Origin: a bacterium
GTDB lineage: Bacteria > Bacteroidota > Bacteroidia > Bacteroidales > Muribaculaceae
Assembly: GCA_004563195.1 (NCBI GenBank)
Contig: SFTJ01000071.1
Location: 1-13,949, forward strand
Direction: 5' to 3'
Length of the DNA: 13,949 nucleotides
A program made the translations under genes and the position numbers. Shown piece after piece: positions 1 through 7,668 of the stretch; position 1 is the first letter of the stretch; every line of letters begins with the position of its first letter. The notes beneath the pieces were generated by a model. That model ran no database searches. It saw only the letters and a list, made by a program, of their open reading frames with translations, and had not been told where the DNA came from.

Positions 1-725
1 TGACACCGGTCACAGGATGGCTATTGAAACTGGCTCCTTTTGTGATTACCTCATTGGTTTTTACGGGATTGTATATTTCCCTTCCGAATACAAAGGTGCG
101 TTTCTTGAATGGATTGATTGCCGGATGTGCCTTCCAGCTTTTCCAGAATTTATACATCAGTGGACAGATATGGGTAAGCAAGTATAATGCGATTTATGGT
201 AGCTTTGCCGCTTTGCCTTTGCTGTTATTATGGCTGCAGTTGTCGTGGCTGATCTGCCTCTTTGGGGCGGAGATCGCTTTTGCCTCTCAGAATGTTCGTA
301 AGTTCAGCTTTGAGCGTGACAGTCAGCATATCAGCCGTCGCTATAAGGATTTCTTAACGCTATTGATCGCTTCACTAATTGCGAAGCGCTTTGCGGAGCA
401 ACAGCCTCCCTTTACGGCGGATGCGCTCTCAACGACCTATCGTATCCCTATCCGATTAACCTCGCAAATCTTGTTTCAACTGAAACGGTTAGGTATCATT
501 AATGAGGTCAACTACGGTGGGGATGAACGGGTGATTCATTATCAACCGGCAATGGATATTCATCAACTTACAGTGAGCTACCTCCTTGATAAAATGGACA
601 GAGAGGGATCGGAAGATTTCAAGATCGACACCGCTCGGCTGTTCAGCCCAGAGTGGAAAGCGCTGCTAAAGACTCGTGAGGATATGATGCGCGCAGGTGA
701 GCATATCTTGTTGAAGGATTTGTAG
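1..725 (+). CDS. YihY/virulence factor BrkB family membrane protein, 5' end missing
   Basis: The reading frame is open from the left edge (first whole codon at position 3), so the TTG at 24 is not a real start and the gene begins outside the window. About 240 C-terminal residues are visible. The first part holds three hydrophobic segments (roughly 30-90, 105-170 and 195-290 in bases), matching the last helices of the YihY/BrkB membrane domain; the run LPLLLLWLQLSWLICLFGAE is typical. From about base 335 on, the protein becomes soluble and reads like a winged-helix domain (a helix pair, then LTSQILFQLKRLGIINEV). Such a cytoplasmic tail is, from memory, common in Bacteroidetes members. The family is often labelled ribonuclease BN, which is a misnomer; its transport role is unproven. 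The MATE gene follows after 5 bases, so the two are probably co-transcribed. Confidence 0.88.
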   Translation, partial: TPVTGWLLKLAPFVITSLVFTGLYISLPNTKVRFLNGLIAGCAFQLFQNLYISGQIWVSKYNAIYGSFAALPLLLLWLQLSWLICLFGAEIAFASQNVRKFSFERDSQHISRRYKDFLTLLIASLIAKRFAEQQPPFTADALSTTYRIPIRLTSQILFQLKRLGIINEVNYGGDERVIHYQPAMDIHQLTVSYLLDKMDREGSEDFKIDTARLFSPEWKALLKTREDMMRAGEHILLKDL

Positions 726-730
726 GGGGT

Positions 731-2092
731 ATGGAGAAGAGGAATAAAACGGACTTGACGCAAGGAGAGGTGTGGAAAGTGATCTTGCGCTTTGCTTTAC
801 CGCTATTGGTGGGTAACCTGTTGCAGCAATGTTATAATCTGACGGACAGTGTGATTGTGGGGCAATGCTTGGGTAAAGAGGCTCTTGCGGCTGTCTCTGC
901 CTCTTTTTTTATCTATTTCTTTGTGATCTCGTGGGTGATAGGGATTGGCAGTGGTACGTCTGTGGTGATCTCACAATTCTTTGGAGCGAAAGACTATGTC
1001 AAGGTGCAGCGAGCTTTCTCCTCTTTCTTCATCTTTATGTTGGGAGCGGGAGTACTACTCTCAATTACGGGAATGATCTTAGCGAAGCCGTTGTTTGAAC
1101 TGACGCATACGCCGGAGGAGGTGATTCCCGAGGCAGTCTCTTATTTCCGCATCTATATTGGCGGAACCTTCTTGTTTGTCTGTTTTAATAGCGTGATTTC
1201 TATTCTTCGTGGAGTCGGGGAATCGGTGCGCCCCATGCTTTTTATCTTGCTGACGACGGTGCTTAACATTGCGCTTGACTTACTCTTTATCGTGGTGTTT
1301 GAGTGGGGTATTGAGGGAGCGGCAAGAGCTACTGTCGTGGCGCAAGGCATCGGCATGTGTGTAGGCTTGGCTTATGTCAATAATAAGCATCCGCTCTTCT
1401 CTATCCGAAAGCATGATTTGGTATTTGATGCGGCTCTTTTTAAGGAAGGACTACGCATCGGTTTACCGACAAGTGCGCAGCAATGTGCGATCTCATTGGG
1501 TTTAATGGCGTTGTTGGGAATCGTGAATAGTTTTGGTACAGATACGCTCACGGCTTATGGCGCAGCGGGTAAGATCGATACGATCATCAATCAAGCCATC
1601 TTAACCCTTTCAAGCGCCTTGGCAGCCTTCACGGGCCAGAATATTGGAGCAGGTCGATTGGATCGTGTGCGTAAAGGTGTCCGTTTTGCTTTACTGTTTA
1701 ACTTACTGTTTGGTGCGACTACGTTTGTTGCGATCTACTTTCTGGGAGATAGCCTGATGCGCCTGTTCACGGATGATGCGGAGGTGATCCGTATCGGCTG
1801 GGAATACCTACTGATTATGGCCGGATTTTTCGTAGTCCATGGTGGCTTGAATATCTTTAATGGTGCTTTGCGTGGGGCGGGTGATACTCTCTTCCCGATG
1901 GTGGTTAGTATCACCTGTCTTTGGTTGATTCGTATTCCCTTGGCCTATGCCTTTAGCTCTTTGTGGGGGCGCAGTGGCATTTGGTGGGCTATTGGCTGCA
2001 GTCTCTGCATAGGTTTGATCATTATTTTTGTATATTATCGTTTAGGCTATTGGCGAGGAAGGTCTGCTGTAAGGAAAAATGTTAAATATTAA
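731..2092 (+). CDS. MATE family multidrug/cation efflux transporter
   Basis: The 453-residue protein is nearly all membrane, with about 12 hydrophobic helices in two homologous halves, as expected for MATE (MatE Pfam) exporters. The N-terminal half carries the characteristic stretch LLQQCYNLTDSVIVGQCLG (about residues 32-50); the second half begins near residue 238 with GLRIGLPTSAQQ and has the matching AYGAAGKIDTI segment. MATE proteins export organic cations or drugs in exchange for Na+ or H+ across the inner membrane; the substrate here cannot be read from sequence. The ATG at 731 lies 5 bases after the upstream stop, with GTAGGGGGT just before it. No clear terminator was seen in the 90 bases after the stop. 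Confidence 0.95.
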   Translation: MEKRNKTDLTQGEVWKVILRFALPLLVGNLLQQCYNLTDSVIVGQCLGKEALAAVSASFFIYFFVISWVIGIGSGTSVVISQFFGAKDYVKVQRAFSSFFIFMLGAGVLLSITGMILAKPLFELTHTPEEVIPEAVSYFRIYIGGTFLFVCFNSVISILRGVGESVRPMLFILLTTVLNIALDLLFIVVFEWGIEGAARATVVAQGIGMCVGLAYVNNKHPLFSIRKHDLVFDAALFKEGLRIGLPTSAQQCAISLGLMALLGIVNSFGTDTLTAYGAAGKIDTIINQAILTLSSALAAFTGQNIGAGRLDRVRKGVRFALLFNLLFGATTFVAIYFLGDSLMRLFTDDAEVIRIGWEYLLIMAGFFVVHGGLNIFNGALRGAGDTLFPMVVSITCLWLIRIPLAYAFSSLWGRSGIWWAIGCSLCIGLIIIFVYYRLGYWRGRSAVRKNVKY

Positions 2093-2107
2093 CTCAAGTG
2101 GCCTTAT

Positions 2108-2141
2108 TTTGGGGTGATATTGGTGAATATGTGTATTTTTG
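2108..2141 (+). promoter_or_regulatory. Bacteroidetes-type promoter for the GH99-like gene
   Basis: TATTTTTG at 2134-2141 is a perfect match to the -7 element TAnnTTTG. A possible -33 TTTG sits at 2108-2111, 22 bases upstream, slightly longer than the usual gap. Predicted transcription start is near 2148, leaving a leader of about 35 bases before the ATG at 2183. Confidence 0.6.
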
Positions 2142-2182
2142 AGGCCGTAAATCGGAAATATTTAAAAAACGAATAGTAGATC

Positions 2183-3397
2183 ATGAAAAATTTGACTGGA
2201 TTATTAGGTTGGGCAGTGCTTTCACTTAGTTTGTGGTTCATTGGGTGTAATCAATCGGTACCCATGGAGACATCTGCTCGTGGGGAAAAGAAATCGGATT
2301 ATTATGTGGCGGCCTATATTTGGCCCTCTTGCCATGATGATTCGTTGGCGCATGTGCATTTGTGGGCTGACGGAGAAGGCGAGTGGGAGGTGATCAAGAA
2401 GGGTAATCCTCGCTTCGAAGGGCATTATCAGCCGAGGCAGCCGCTGTGGGGCTATGAGCACGACGATGACCCGAAGGTGGTGGAGCGCTGGATTGACCAA
2501 GCCTTGAAGCATGGTGTGAATACCTTTATCTATGATTGGTATTGGTTTATGGATTATCCCTACTTAGAAGAGGCGCTCGATGAGGGTTTCTTGCAGGCCA
2601 AGAACAACGAGGAGATGAATTTCTACATCATGTGGGCTAACCACACGGTGGTGCATAACTATTGGAATTATCATCGTTATGGCGACGATCGGTCTGTGTT
2701 ATTCGACCCAAAGGTAAACTGGGATCAATTCAAGACGATTGTCGATCGGGTGATCGATCGCTATTTCAAGCGTCCGAACTATGTGAAGATCGATGGCTGT
2801 CCCGTGATGGCGATCTTCGACTATGGCCAGTTGGTGCAGAGCTTCGGCTCCATCGAGGAGACACGAAAAGCACTCGATTATTTCCGCGACAAAGCAAAAG
2901 AGGCGGGTTTCTCCGGCATCCATTTCCAAATGAACCCGGGTGGCGGCTATCCGTTGAATGCGGAGAATACGAAGAGTTTGAAAGAGTTGGTGGATGGCTT
3001 GGGTGTCAATAGTGTGGCTTTTTATAACATGGGCGGTTTCGACTGCGACTATTTGAAGCATGGCGCCGATGCGATCGAGATCCGCAAGGAGTGGGATGAG
3101 GTGTTGGATATTCCGGTCTTCCCGACTGTCTCGATTGGATGGGACGATACACCCCGTTTCCCGGCGAAGGGTGCACAAGACGTAACTCGTTTCCACCAGT
3201 CCCCGCAGTCGTTTGCAGCTTTCTTGCAGGTGGCGAAGGAGTATGCCGACAGCCATCCGGAGCAGCCGAAGTTTGTCATGATCAATGCCTGGAACGAGTG
3301 GGTGGAGGGTAGCTATCTGTTGCCCGACCGCAAGTATGGCTTTGGCTATTTGGAGGCCGTGAAGGAGGTGATCCTTGACGGAAAATATGACAAGTAA
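2183..3397 (+). CDS. GH99-like (WbsX-type) glycan-active lipoprotein
   Basis: The 404-residue protein starts with a lipoprotein-like signal ending WFIG-Cys22; Phe at -3 is not canonical but is tolerated in Bacteroidetes. The rest is one domain resembling the glycoside hydrolase 99-like/WbsX family: YVAAYIWPSCHDD near the start, GVNTFIYDWYWF (about residues 112-123), and NAWNEWVEGSYL at residues 368-379. The NEWxEG motif places two glutamates (E372, E375) three apart, the same spacing as I recall for the two catalytic acids of Bacteroides GH99 endo-mannosidases. WbsX-like members are found in O-antigen and polysaccharide loci, and their activity is mostly unproven. The anchor residues after Cys are not acidic, so a periplasmic-facing location is as likely as the surface. 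DUF5020 follows after 25 bases in the same unit. Function as a glycosidase is inference. Confidence 0.82.
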   Translation: MKNLTGLLGWAVLSLSLWFIGCNQSVPMETSARGEKKSDYYVAAYIWPSCHDDSLAHVHLWADGEGEWEVIKKGNPRFEGHYQPRQPLWGYEHDDDPKVVERWIDQALKHGVNTFIYDWYWFMDYPYLEEALDEGFLQAKNNEEMNFYIMWANHTVVHNYWNYHRYGDDRSVLFDPKVNWDQFKTIVDRVIDRYFKRPNYVKIDGCPVMAIFDYGQLVQSFGSIEETRKALDYFRDKAKEAGFSGIHFQMNPGGGYPLNAENTKSLKELVDGLGVNSVAFYNMGGFDCDYLKHGADAIEIRKEWDEVLDIPVFPTVSIGWDDTPRFPAKGAQDVTRFHQSPQSFAAFLQVAKEYADSHPEQPKFVMINAWNEWVEGSYLLPDRKYGFGYLEAVKEVILDGKYDK

Positions 3398-3422
3398 TGT
3401 CGAAAGTTGAGTTTTGAAGCAT

Positions 3423-4124
3423 ATGCGAAAGATTGGTTATTTGTTGGCATTTATTCTGTTTGTGGCGGTTGGCTCACGGTCGCAGAACGTGCAATTGCAC
3501 TACGATTTTGGCCATTCGATCTATGATGAGCTGTCCACCCGCCCAAAGCTGACCTCCACGGTGGAGATGTTCAAGGCGGATAAATGGGGTAGTACCTTTT
3601 TCTTTATAGATATGGATTATGGCGATGGCGAGGTGAAGTCGGCCTATTGGGAGATCTCTCGGGAGTTGCGCTTCTGGGAGCCGCCTTTTTCTTGGCATAT
3701 CGAGTATAACGGCGGTATCAAATACATCAAGGATGCTTACCTGACGGGTATTACCTACACTTGGAACAAGGCGGATTTCACGAAGGGATTCACCTTTACA
3801 CCGATGTATAAGTATTTGCGTGGCAATGAGTCGCCCAACAGTTTTCAGCTGACGGGCACCTGGTATATCCATTTCGGGGAGGGCAAGTTCTCTTTCACGG
3901 GCTTCGCCGATTTCTGGCGTGAGAAGCATACGGATATGTATGGCGATTCACATGAGTGGGTTTTCTTGGCCGAGCCACAGTTCTGGGTTAACCTGAATAA
4001 GTTCAAGCATATTGACGACCGTTTCAACCTGAGTGTCGGCACAGAGTGGGAGGTCTCCACGAACTTCGCTGTGATGGATGGCCTCAAATGGAATCCGACG
4101 TTGGCGATGAAGTGGACGTTTTGA
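3423..4124 (+). CDS. DUF5020 family outer-membrane beta-barrel (Tsx-like)
   Basis: I choose the ATG at 3423, giving 233 residues that begin MRKIGYLLAFILFVAVGSRS, a standard signal peptide; a TTG at 3414 would add only KH-type residues before it. The mature part is made of alternating aromatic and polar residues in short strands (for example VQLHYDFGHSIYD, FFFIDMDYGDG, WHIEYNGGIKY) and ends in MKWTF, whose final aromatic residue is typical of outer-membrane barrels. This matches DUF5020, a Bacteroidetes family related to the nucleoside channel Tsx. It probably forms a small channel or a structural barrel in the outer membrane. It lies 25 bases after the GH99-like gene and just ahead of a strong terminator, so the two form one transcription unit. 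The substrate is unknown. Confidence 0.8.
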   Translation: MRKIGYLLAFILFVAVGSRSQNVQLHYDFGHSIYDELSTRPKLTSTVEMFKADKWGSTFFFIDMDYGDGEVKSAYWEISRELRFWEPPFSWHIEYNGGIKYIKDAYLTGITYTWNKADFTKGFTFTPMYKYLRGNESPNSFQLTGTWYIHFGEGKFSFTGFADFWREKHTDMYGDSHEWVFLAEPQFWVNLNKFKHIDDRFNLSVGTEWEVSTNFAVMDGLKWNPTLAMKWTF

Positions 4125-4143
4125 TGTCGTAGGACATAGCATG

Positions 4144-4180
4144 AAAAAAGGCGGTGTATCTTGGCGCACCGCCTTTTTTC
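4144..4180. terminator. Strong bidirectional intrinsic terminator
   Basis: AAAAAAGGCGGTG at 4144-4156 pairs with CACCGCCTTTTTT at 4167-4179, a 13-pair stem with a 10-base loop and A/T tracts on both sides. It lies between convergent genes (DUF5020 ending at 4124, the lipoprotein ending at 4206) and can terminate both. Confidence 0.93.
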
Positions 4181-4205
4181 GTTGTCAGCTTCTCTGCTTA
4201 TTCCG

Positions 4206-5201
4206 CTACTTCACGAACCGTAATCCAAGGTTCAGCGCTTGTGCATTGGGGAGCATCTGCATCAACTGGTTGACCAAGGGTTGATAGGCTTCGGGCACCT
4301 TTTGGGAGATCAGCGGATAAAGGGCGTTGATCACCGGGAGCAAAAGGGATTTATCCGCTGTGAACAGCACTTGGTTATCGGTCACCTCCATGTTTAACGC
4401 CAAGCCATAATAGCCACCTAAGTCTGTGAAGAGCGCTAAGATTTGTTGGAAATCAATGCCCAACTCTGCCATCTTATCTCCGGCAAATTGCGTCAAAACC
4501 TGTCCCAATACCTCTACGTAATTCTTGTCGATGCAGAGGTAGTAGGCACCCTCTTTCACGCAATACTGGATGCTGAACATCTCGGTGTATTGGTTGATGC
4601 TGACTGGCTCTGTGGCGTCAATTTTTTGCCAAGCCACACCGAAGATGCCCGACTCGGCAAGCGTCAAAGTAACCGTACTGACCTTCTGGGCGATCAGGTT
4701 GCCCAACAACGGGCCTACCATAGGAGCCATCGCATCAATCTGAGGCATGCCAGTGGCGATCTCTGCCGTGACAGCTGCCGCTCCGGGGGCCAATTGCCAG
4801 GTACTCACTACGGGATGTGTCACCTTACGCTGGAAAGAGAGGGAGAGTAGGCCCTCTTTCACCGTTCCGTTGACAGTCACTGTCCCGTCTGTGGTTGTGC
4901 CTTCGCCATTGAAGGTGTAAGTGTCTCCTGTGGAGGCCAATGATGCATCTAACGTAAGACTGCTGTTCTCCGGCAGGATGTTATTTAATGTCAGCTGCGC
5001 CTTGTCGGCTGCCGCGGCGTTGAGAACGACCGATTTGCCGCTGTTAGGAAGAGTTACCTCACCCATTTTCAGCTCGATGCTTTTCCCCTCGTAGGTGCGG
5101 GAAAGGGCATTGAGGTCATTTGCATTATCCTCGTCGTCACACGCCGTGAAGGCTCCCATCAGGCAGACAGCCGCCATAAAACTTAAAAATTTCTTGCTCA
5201 T
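4206..5201 (-). CDS. Acidic-tagged surface lipoprotein, DUF4925-like
   Basis: The 331-residue protein opens with a clear lipoprotein signal (MSKKFLSFMAAVCLMGAFTA, then Cys21). The cysteine is followed by DDED, which resembles the acidic lipoprotein export signal described for Bacteroidetes and suggests exposure on the cell surface. Residues 30-130 are rich in Thr, Ser and Gly with alternating hydrophobics (calycin- or beta-sandwich-like). The remainder has longer helical stretches such as VGPLLGNLIAQKV and YQPLVNQLMQMLPNAQALNL. I think this belongs to the Bacteroidetes DUF4925 group, but that is from memory and tentative; no enzyme motif is visible. It is monocistronic, bounded by the terminator at 4144-4180 and its own upstream promoter candidate. 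Confidence 0.72.
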   Translation of the reverse strand: MSKKFLSFMAAVCLMGAFTACDDEDNANDLNALSRTYEGKSIELKMGEVTLPNSGKSVVLNAAAADKAQLTLNNILPENSSLTLDASLASTGDTYTFNGEGTTTDGTVTVNGTVKEGLLSLSFQRKVTHPVVSTWQLAPGAAAVTAEIATGMPQIDAMAPMVGPLLGNLIAQKVSTVTLTLAESGIFGVAWQKIDATEPVSINQYTEMFSIQYCVKEGAYYLCIDKNYVEVLGQVLTQFAGDKMAELGIDFQQILALFTDLGGYYGLALNMEVTDNQVLFTADKSLLLPVINALYPLISQKVPEAYQPLVNQLMQMLPNAQALNLGLRFVK

Positions 5202-5228
5202 ACTGTTTGTTTATTGAATTAACGGCCG

Positions 5229-5236
5229 CTAAGGTA
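5229..5236 (-). promoter_or_regulatory. Candidate -7 element for the DUF4925-like gene
   Basis: Read on the minus strand this is TACCTTAG, one mismatch from TAnnTTTG apart from its free positions. It lies 27 bases upstream of the start codon at 5201. No convincing -33 element was found. Confidence 0.35.
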
Positions 5237-5291
5237 ACGACTTTCGACGCACACCGTGCCTGTTTTTACGGAAAGATAGTCTTATCCTGCT

Positions 5292-5319
5292 TTTGGAACA
5301 GATTTCTCTATTAACTTCG
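5292..5319 (+). promoter_or_regulatory. Candidate promoter for the ABM lipoprotein
   Basis: TAACTTCG at 5312-5319 fits the common TAnnTTcG variant of the Bacteroidetes -7 element. TTTG at 5292-5295 could be the -33 box, but the 16-base gap is short. The ATG is 28 bases downstream. Confidence 0.4.
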
Positions 5320-5347
5320 CGGCATACATTTTAATCAGATACAAATC

Positions 5348-5926
5348 ATGAAGAAGTTTGCTTATTTATGGGCTTGTGGCTTGATGGCCTTAGCCGCATG
5401 TACGAGTGGTACGACATCGAATCAGGAAACGGCGGGAGCTTGCGACGGAAACTGCAAGCAGCAGGCTTGCTCAGGCAACTGCCAGAAGGAGAACCATGCG
5501 GGTTGTCAGGGTAACTGCCAAGCGAAAGGGGGATCTGCTTGCGAGAGCGGTTGTGAGGAGCAGGCAGCGGCTGCGTGCCAAGGTCATGGCGATTGCGCTG
5601 ATCAGAAAAGCACGATGATGGTGCAATTGAACATCGTGCGCAAGATGAAGCCGGGTAGTGCGGCTGCTTTTATCGCCTCTTTCCAGAAGTGTAAAGCGAG
5701 CACTGTGAAGGAGCCAGGTTGCATCGACTACAGTATCTATCAGTCGGTTGAGGACAGCACGGTGCTCTTTATCGCCGAGACGTGGAAGAACGAGGGCGAG
5801 TTGGCCAAGCATGGCGAGACAGAGCATCTGAAGATTCATGCGGCAGAGACCAAGGATATGGGTGATCCGAACGGCAAGGGGAACTTCCAAAAGATCTATA
5901 TCTGCCCGAAGGCCAACCAGAAGTAA
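5348..5926 (+). CDS. Lipoprotein with cysteine-repeat linker and ABM (quinol monooxygenase-like) domain
   Basis: The 192-residue protein has three parts. Residues 1-18 form a lipoprotein signal with lipobox LAAC (Cys18). Residues 32-83 carry ten cysteines as five pairs (C32/C36, C41/C45, C53/C57, C65/C69, C77/C83), with CxGNC the recurring form. Residues about 89-190 match the antibiotic biosynthesis monooxygenase fold (YgiN-like): MVQLNIVRKMKPGS, EPGCIDYSIYQS, ETWKNEGELAKH, HLKIH. ABM proteins are small dimeric ferredoxin-like folds; some oxidise quinols without cofactor and many have no known reaction. The cysteine part looks suited to metal binding or thiol redox chemistry, which is inference. 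It is monocistronic and ends 3 bases from the convergent phoH stop. Confidence 0.85.
   Translation: MKKFAYLWACGLMALAACTSGTTSNQETAGACDGNCKQQACSGNCQKENHAGCQGNCQAKGGSACESGCEEQAAAACQGHGDCADQKSTMMVQLNIVRKMKPGSAAAFIASFQKCKASTVKEPGCIDYSIYQSVEDSTVLFIAETWKNEGELAKHGETEHLKIHAAETKDMGDPNGKGNFQKIYICPKANQK
5441..5596 (+). repeat. 36-base / 12-residue cysteine repeat inside the ABM lipoprotein
   Basis: The second, third and fourth Cys-x3-Cys pairs start at residues 41, 53 and 65, and the last pair starts at 77, so the spacing is exactly 12 residues. The first pair (32/36) is 9 residues before the second and the last pair is Cys-x5-Cys (77/83) with a histidine between. Sequence between cysteines is Gln/Lys/Ala/Gly-rich and degenerate. 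Confidence 0.85.
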
Positions 5927-5929
5927 GGC

Positions 5930-7288
5930 TTACAACAGATTGGACGCCATTTCCGAGAGCTGGCTACGCTCCCCCTTGATCAGGTTGATGTGGGCGAACA
6001 GCTCTTGGCCTTTCATCTTGTCGATCATATAGGCCAATCCGTTGCTCTGCGCATCGAGGTAGGGCGAGTCGATCTGCTGGATATCTCCGGTGAAGACCAT
6101 CTTGGTGCCCTCTCCGGCACGGGTGATGATCGTCTTGATCTCGTGAGGCGTGAGGTTCTGCGCCTCGTCAATAATGCAGAAAGTCTCCGAGAGACTGCGC
6201 CCACGGATAAAAGCCAAGGCCTCGATCACCAACTGATTATTCTTTTGTAAATCATCAATCTTACGAGCCTCCGCATGTCCGGGTGTGCATTGCGCCTTGA
6301 TGACATTGAGGTTGTCAAACAGCGGCTGCATGTAGGGAGCCACCTTCTGTTTCTCATCGCCCGGCAAGAAGCCTAAATCCTTATTCGCCAAGGCTACGAT
6401 GGGGCGGGCGAGGAGGATCTGCTTGTAAATATTCGACTGTCGGAGGGCGGAAGCCAACGCAAGAAGCGTCTTTCCCGTACCCGCCTTGCCTGTCAGTCCG
6501 ATCAGCTTGATATCCGGATCGTTGAGCACCTCGAAGGCAAAACTCTGCTCGGCGTTGCGAGGCTGGATGCCAAAGTTGGTGCTCTTCTCCACCCGTTTGA
6601 TCTTGCCCGTGAAGGGATTGAAACGAGCCATGACGCTGTTGCGCTCGCTCTTCAAGATGAAACACTCGTTGGGCTCCAGCTTGGTGTGGATCTCCAACAG
6701 CTCGGTCTCAATGCCTTGCGGGGAGGCGTAGATCTTGTCGATCAACTCCGGATCGATCCCCTCGTAGGTCTCATGCGACCGCTCGAAAATATCGACATTG
6801 ATCACTTTGTCGTTGATGTAATCCTCCACGGGGATGCCTAACGAGCGTGCCTTCATGCGCAGGTTGACATCCTTGCTGACCAGGATGGTTTGCATCTTCG
6901 GATGTTTCTCCGCCACGGTGAGGGCACAAGAGAGGATGCGATGATCGGGAATGCGATTCGGGAACGTCTTGGCGATGCGCTCATGATACTCATCGCCCGT
7001 CACGATATAGAGTGTGCCTTTGTCGGGGCCTAAGGAGGCTCCTTTCAGGTGAAGATCGTTGCTGGTCAGCAGATCCAACTGGCGCACGAACTCGCGTGCG
7101 TTGTAGTTGATCTGCTCATTGCCTTTCTTGAATTTATCCAACTCCTCCAAGACTACAATCGGCAGGTAGATATCGTTTTCTTGGAAATTCAGGATGCAGT
7201 TTGCGTCATGCAGCATCACGTTGGTGTCGAGAATGAAATTCTTCTTGTTGGATAGTTTCGTCTGTTTTGTCTTCTCACTTTTTTTCAT
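5930..7288 (-). CDS. phoH: PIN domain-PhoH ATPase fusion protein
   Basis: The 452-residue protein joins an N-terminal PIN nuclease domain to a PhoH-type P-loop ATPase. The PIN part (about residues 16-165) shows FILDTNVML with D21, VVLEELDKF with E49, PDHRILSCAL with D115, and VSKDVNLRMKA with D140, the usual acidic metal-binding set. After an OB-like linker, the PhoH part has Walker A GKAGTGKT (267-274) and Walker B IIDEAQ (372-377), followed by TGDIQQID (400-407). This architecture (as in Bacillus YlaK and mycobacterial PhoH2) is linked to RNA unwinding and cleavage; the cellular role in Bacteroidales is not established. It starts with a lysine-rich tail. The TSCPD gene ends 58 bases upstream on the same strand and may share a transcript. 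Its stop is 3 bases from the convergent ABM gene. Confidence 0.95.
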   Translation of the reverse strand: MKKSEKTKQTKLSNKKNFILDTNVMLHDANCILNFQENDIYLPIVVLEELDKFKKGNEQINYNAREFVRQLDLLTSNDLHLKGASLGPDKGTLYIVTGDEYHERIAKTFPNRIPDHRILSCALTVAEKHPKMQTILVSKDVNLRMKARSLGIPVEDYINDKVINVDIFERSHETYEGIDPELIDKIYASPQGIETELLEIHTKLEPNECFILKSERNSVMARFNPFTGKIKRVEKSTNFGIQPRNAEQSFAFEVLNDPDIKLIGLTGKAGTGKTLLALASALRQSNIYKQILLARPIVALANKDLGFLPGDEKQKVAPYMQPLFDNLNVIKAQCTPGHAEARKIDDLQKNNQLVIEALAFIRGRSLSETFCIIDEAQNLTPHEIKTIITRAGEGTKMVFTGDIQQIDSPYLDAQSNGLAYMIDKMKGQELFAHINLIKGERSQLSEMASNLL

Positions 7289-7346
7289 GGCCGTCTCATT
7301 TTAAAAGTTTGTACCTAAATAACAAGTGAGAAGAGGGAAATGTTGC

Positions 7347-7604
7347 TTACTGATTACCCATTTGCCTCAATGCCTTAGCCATCTGATCGGGGCAGGAGGT
7401 ACCTCGTCCGTGGCAGTCGATCCCTTCGAGGCGACTGATGGCGTCGTTGACACGCATCCCTTTTAATAGGGCGCACATGCCTTGGCCGTTGCCATGGCAA
7501 CCACCCACGATCTGCACTTCTTCAATCTTTCCGTCGGCTGCCTCAACAATCATTAACTTTGAGCATACGCCTTGAGGCGTATAAACGATACGTTGCTTTT
7601 CCAT
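7347..7604 (-). CDS. TSCPD domain protein (TIGR03905 type)
   Basis: This 85-residue protein is a stand-alone TSCPD domain, with the diagnostic TSCPD at residues 69-73. Cysteines at 14, 36, 44, 64 and 71 and histidines at 37 and 65 are candidates for metal coordination; the same domain occurs at the C-terminus of some B12-dependent ribonucleotide reductases, where it is thought to bind metal. The stand-alone form has no established function. The gene is the first of a likely two-gene unit with phoH and diverges from folC, with a -7 element 44 bases upstream. Length is normal for the family. Confidence 0.9.
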   Translation of the reverse strand: MEKQRIVYTPQGVCSKLMIVEAADGKIEEVQIVGGCHGNGQGMCALLKGMRVNDAISRLEGIDCHGRGTSCPDQMAKALRQMGNQ

Positions 7605-7647
7605 TTCTGCTATCTTATAAGTTTAGTCCTTTTTCTTTAACGAGGCG

Positions 7648-7655
7648 CGAAGATA
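7648..7655 (-). promoter_or_regulatory. -7 element for TSCPD-phoH
   Basis: On the minus strand this reads TATCTTCG, the frequent TAnnTTcG form of the Bacteroidetes -7 box. Transcription would start near 7641, giving a leader of about 37 bases before the ATG at 7604. It is only 13 bases from the oppositely directed folC element. Confidence 0.5.
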
Positions 7656-7668
7656 TGATTTATTTCGT

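Noticed and set aside
2699..3256. 185-residue minus-strand open frame inside the GH99-like gene
   Set aside because: It overlaps well-supported domain sequence and has no start context or recognisable motif.
3414..3422. TTG start for the DUF5020 gene
   Set aside because: The ATG at 3423 gives a normal signal peptide and no ribosome-binding feature favours the TTG.
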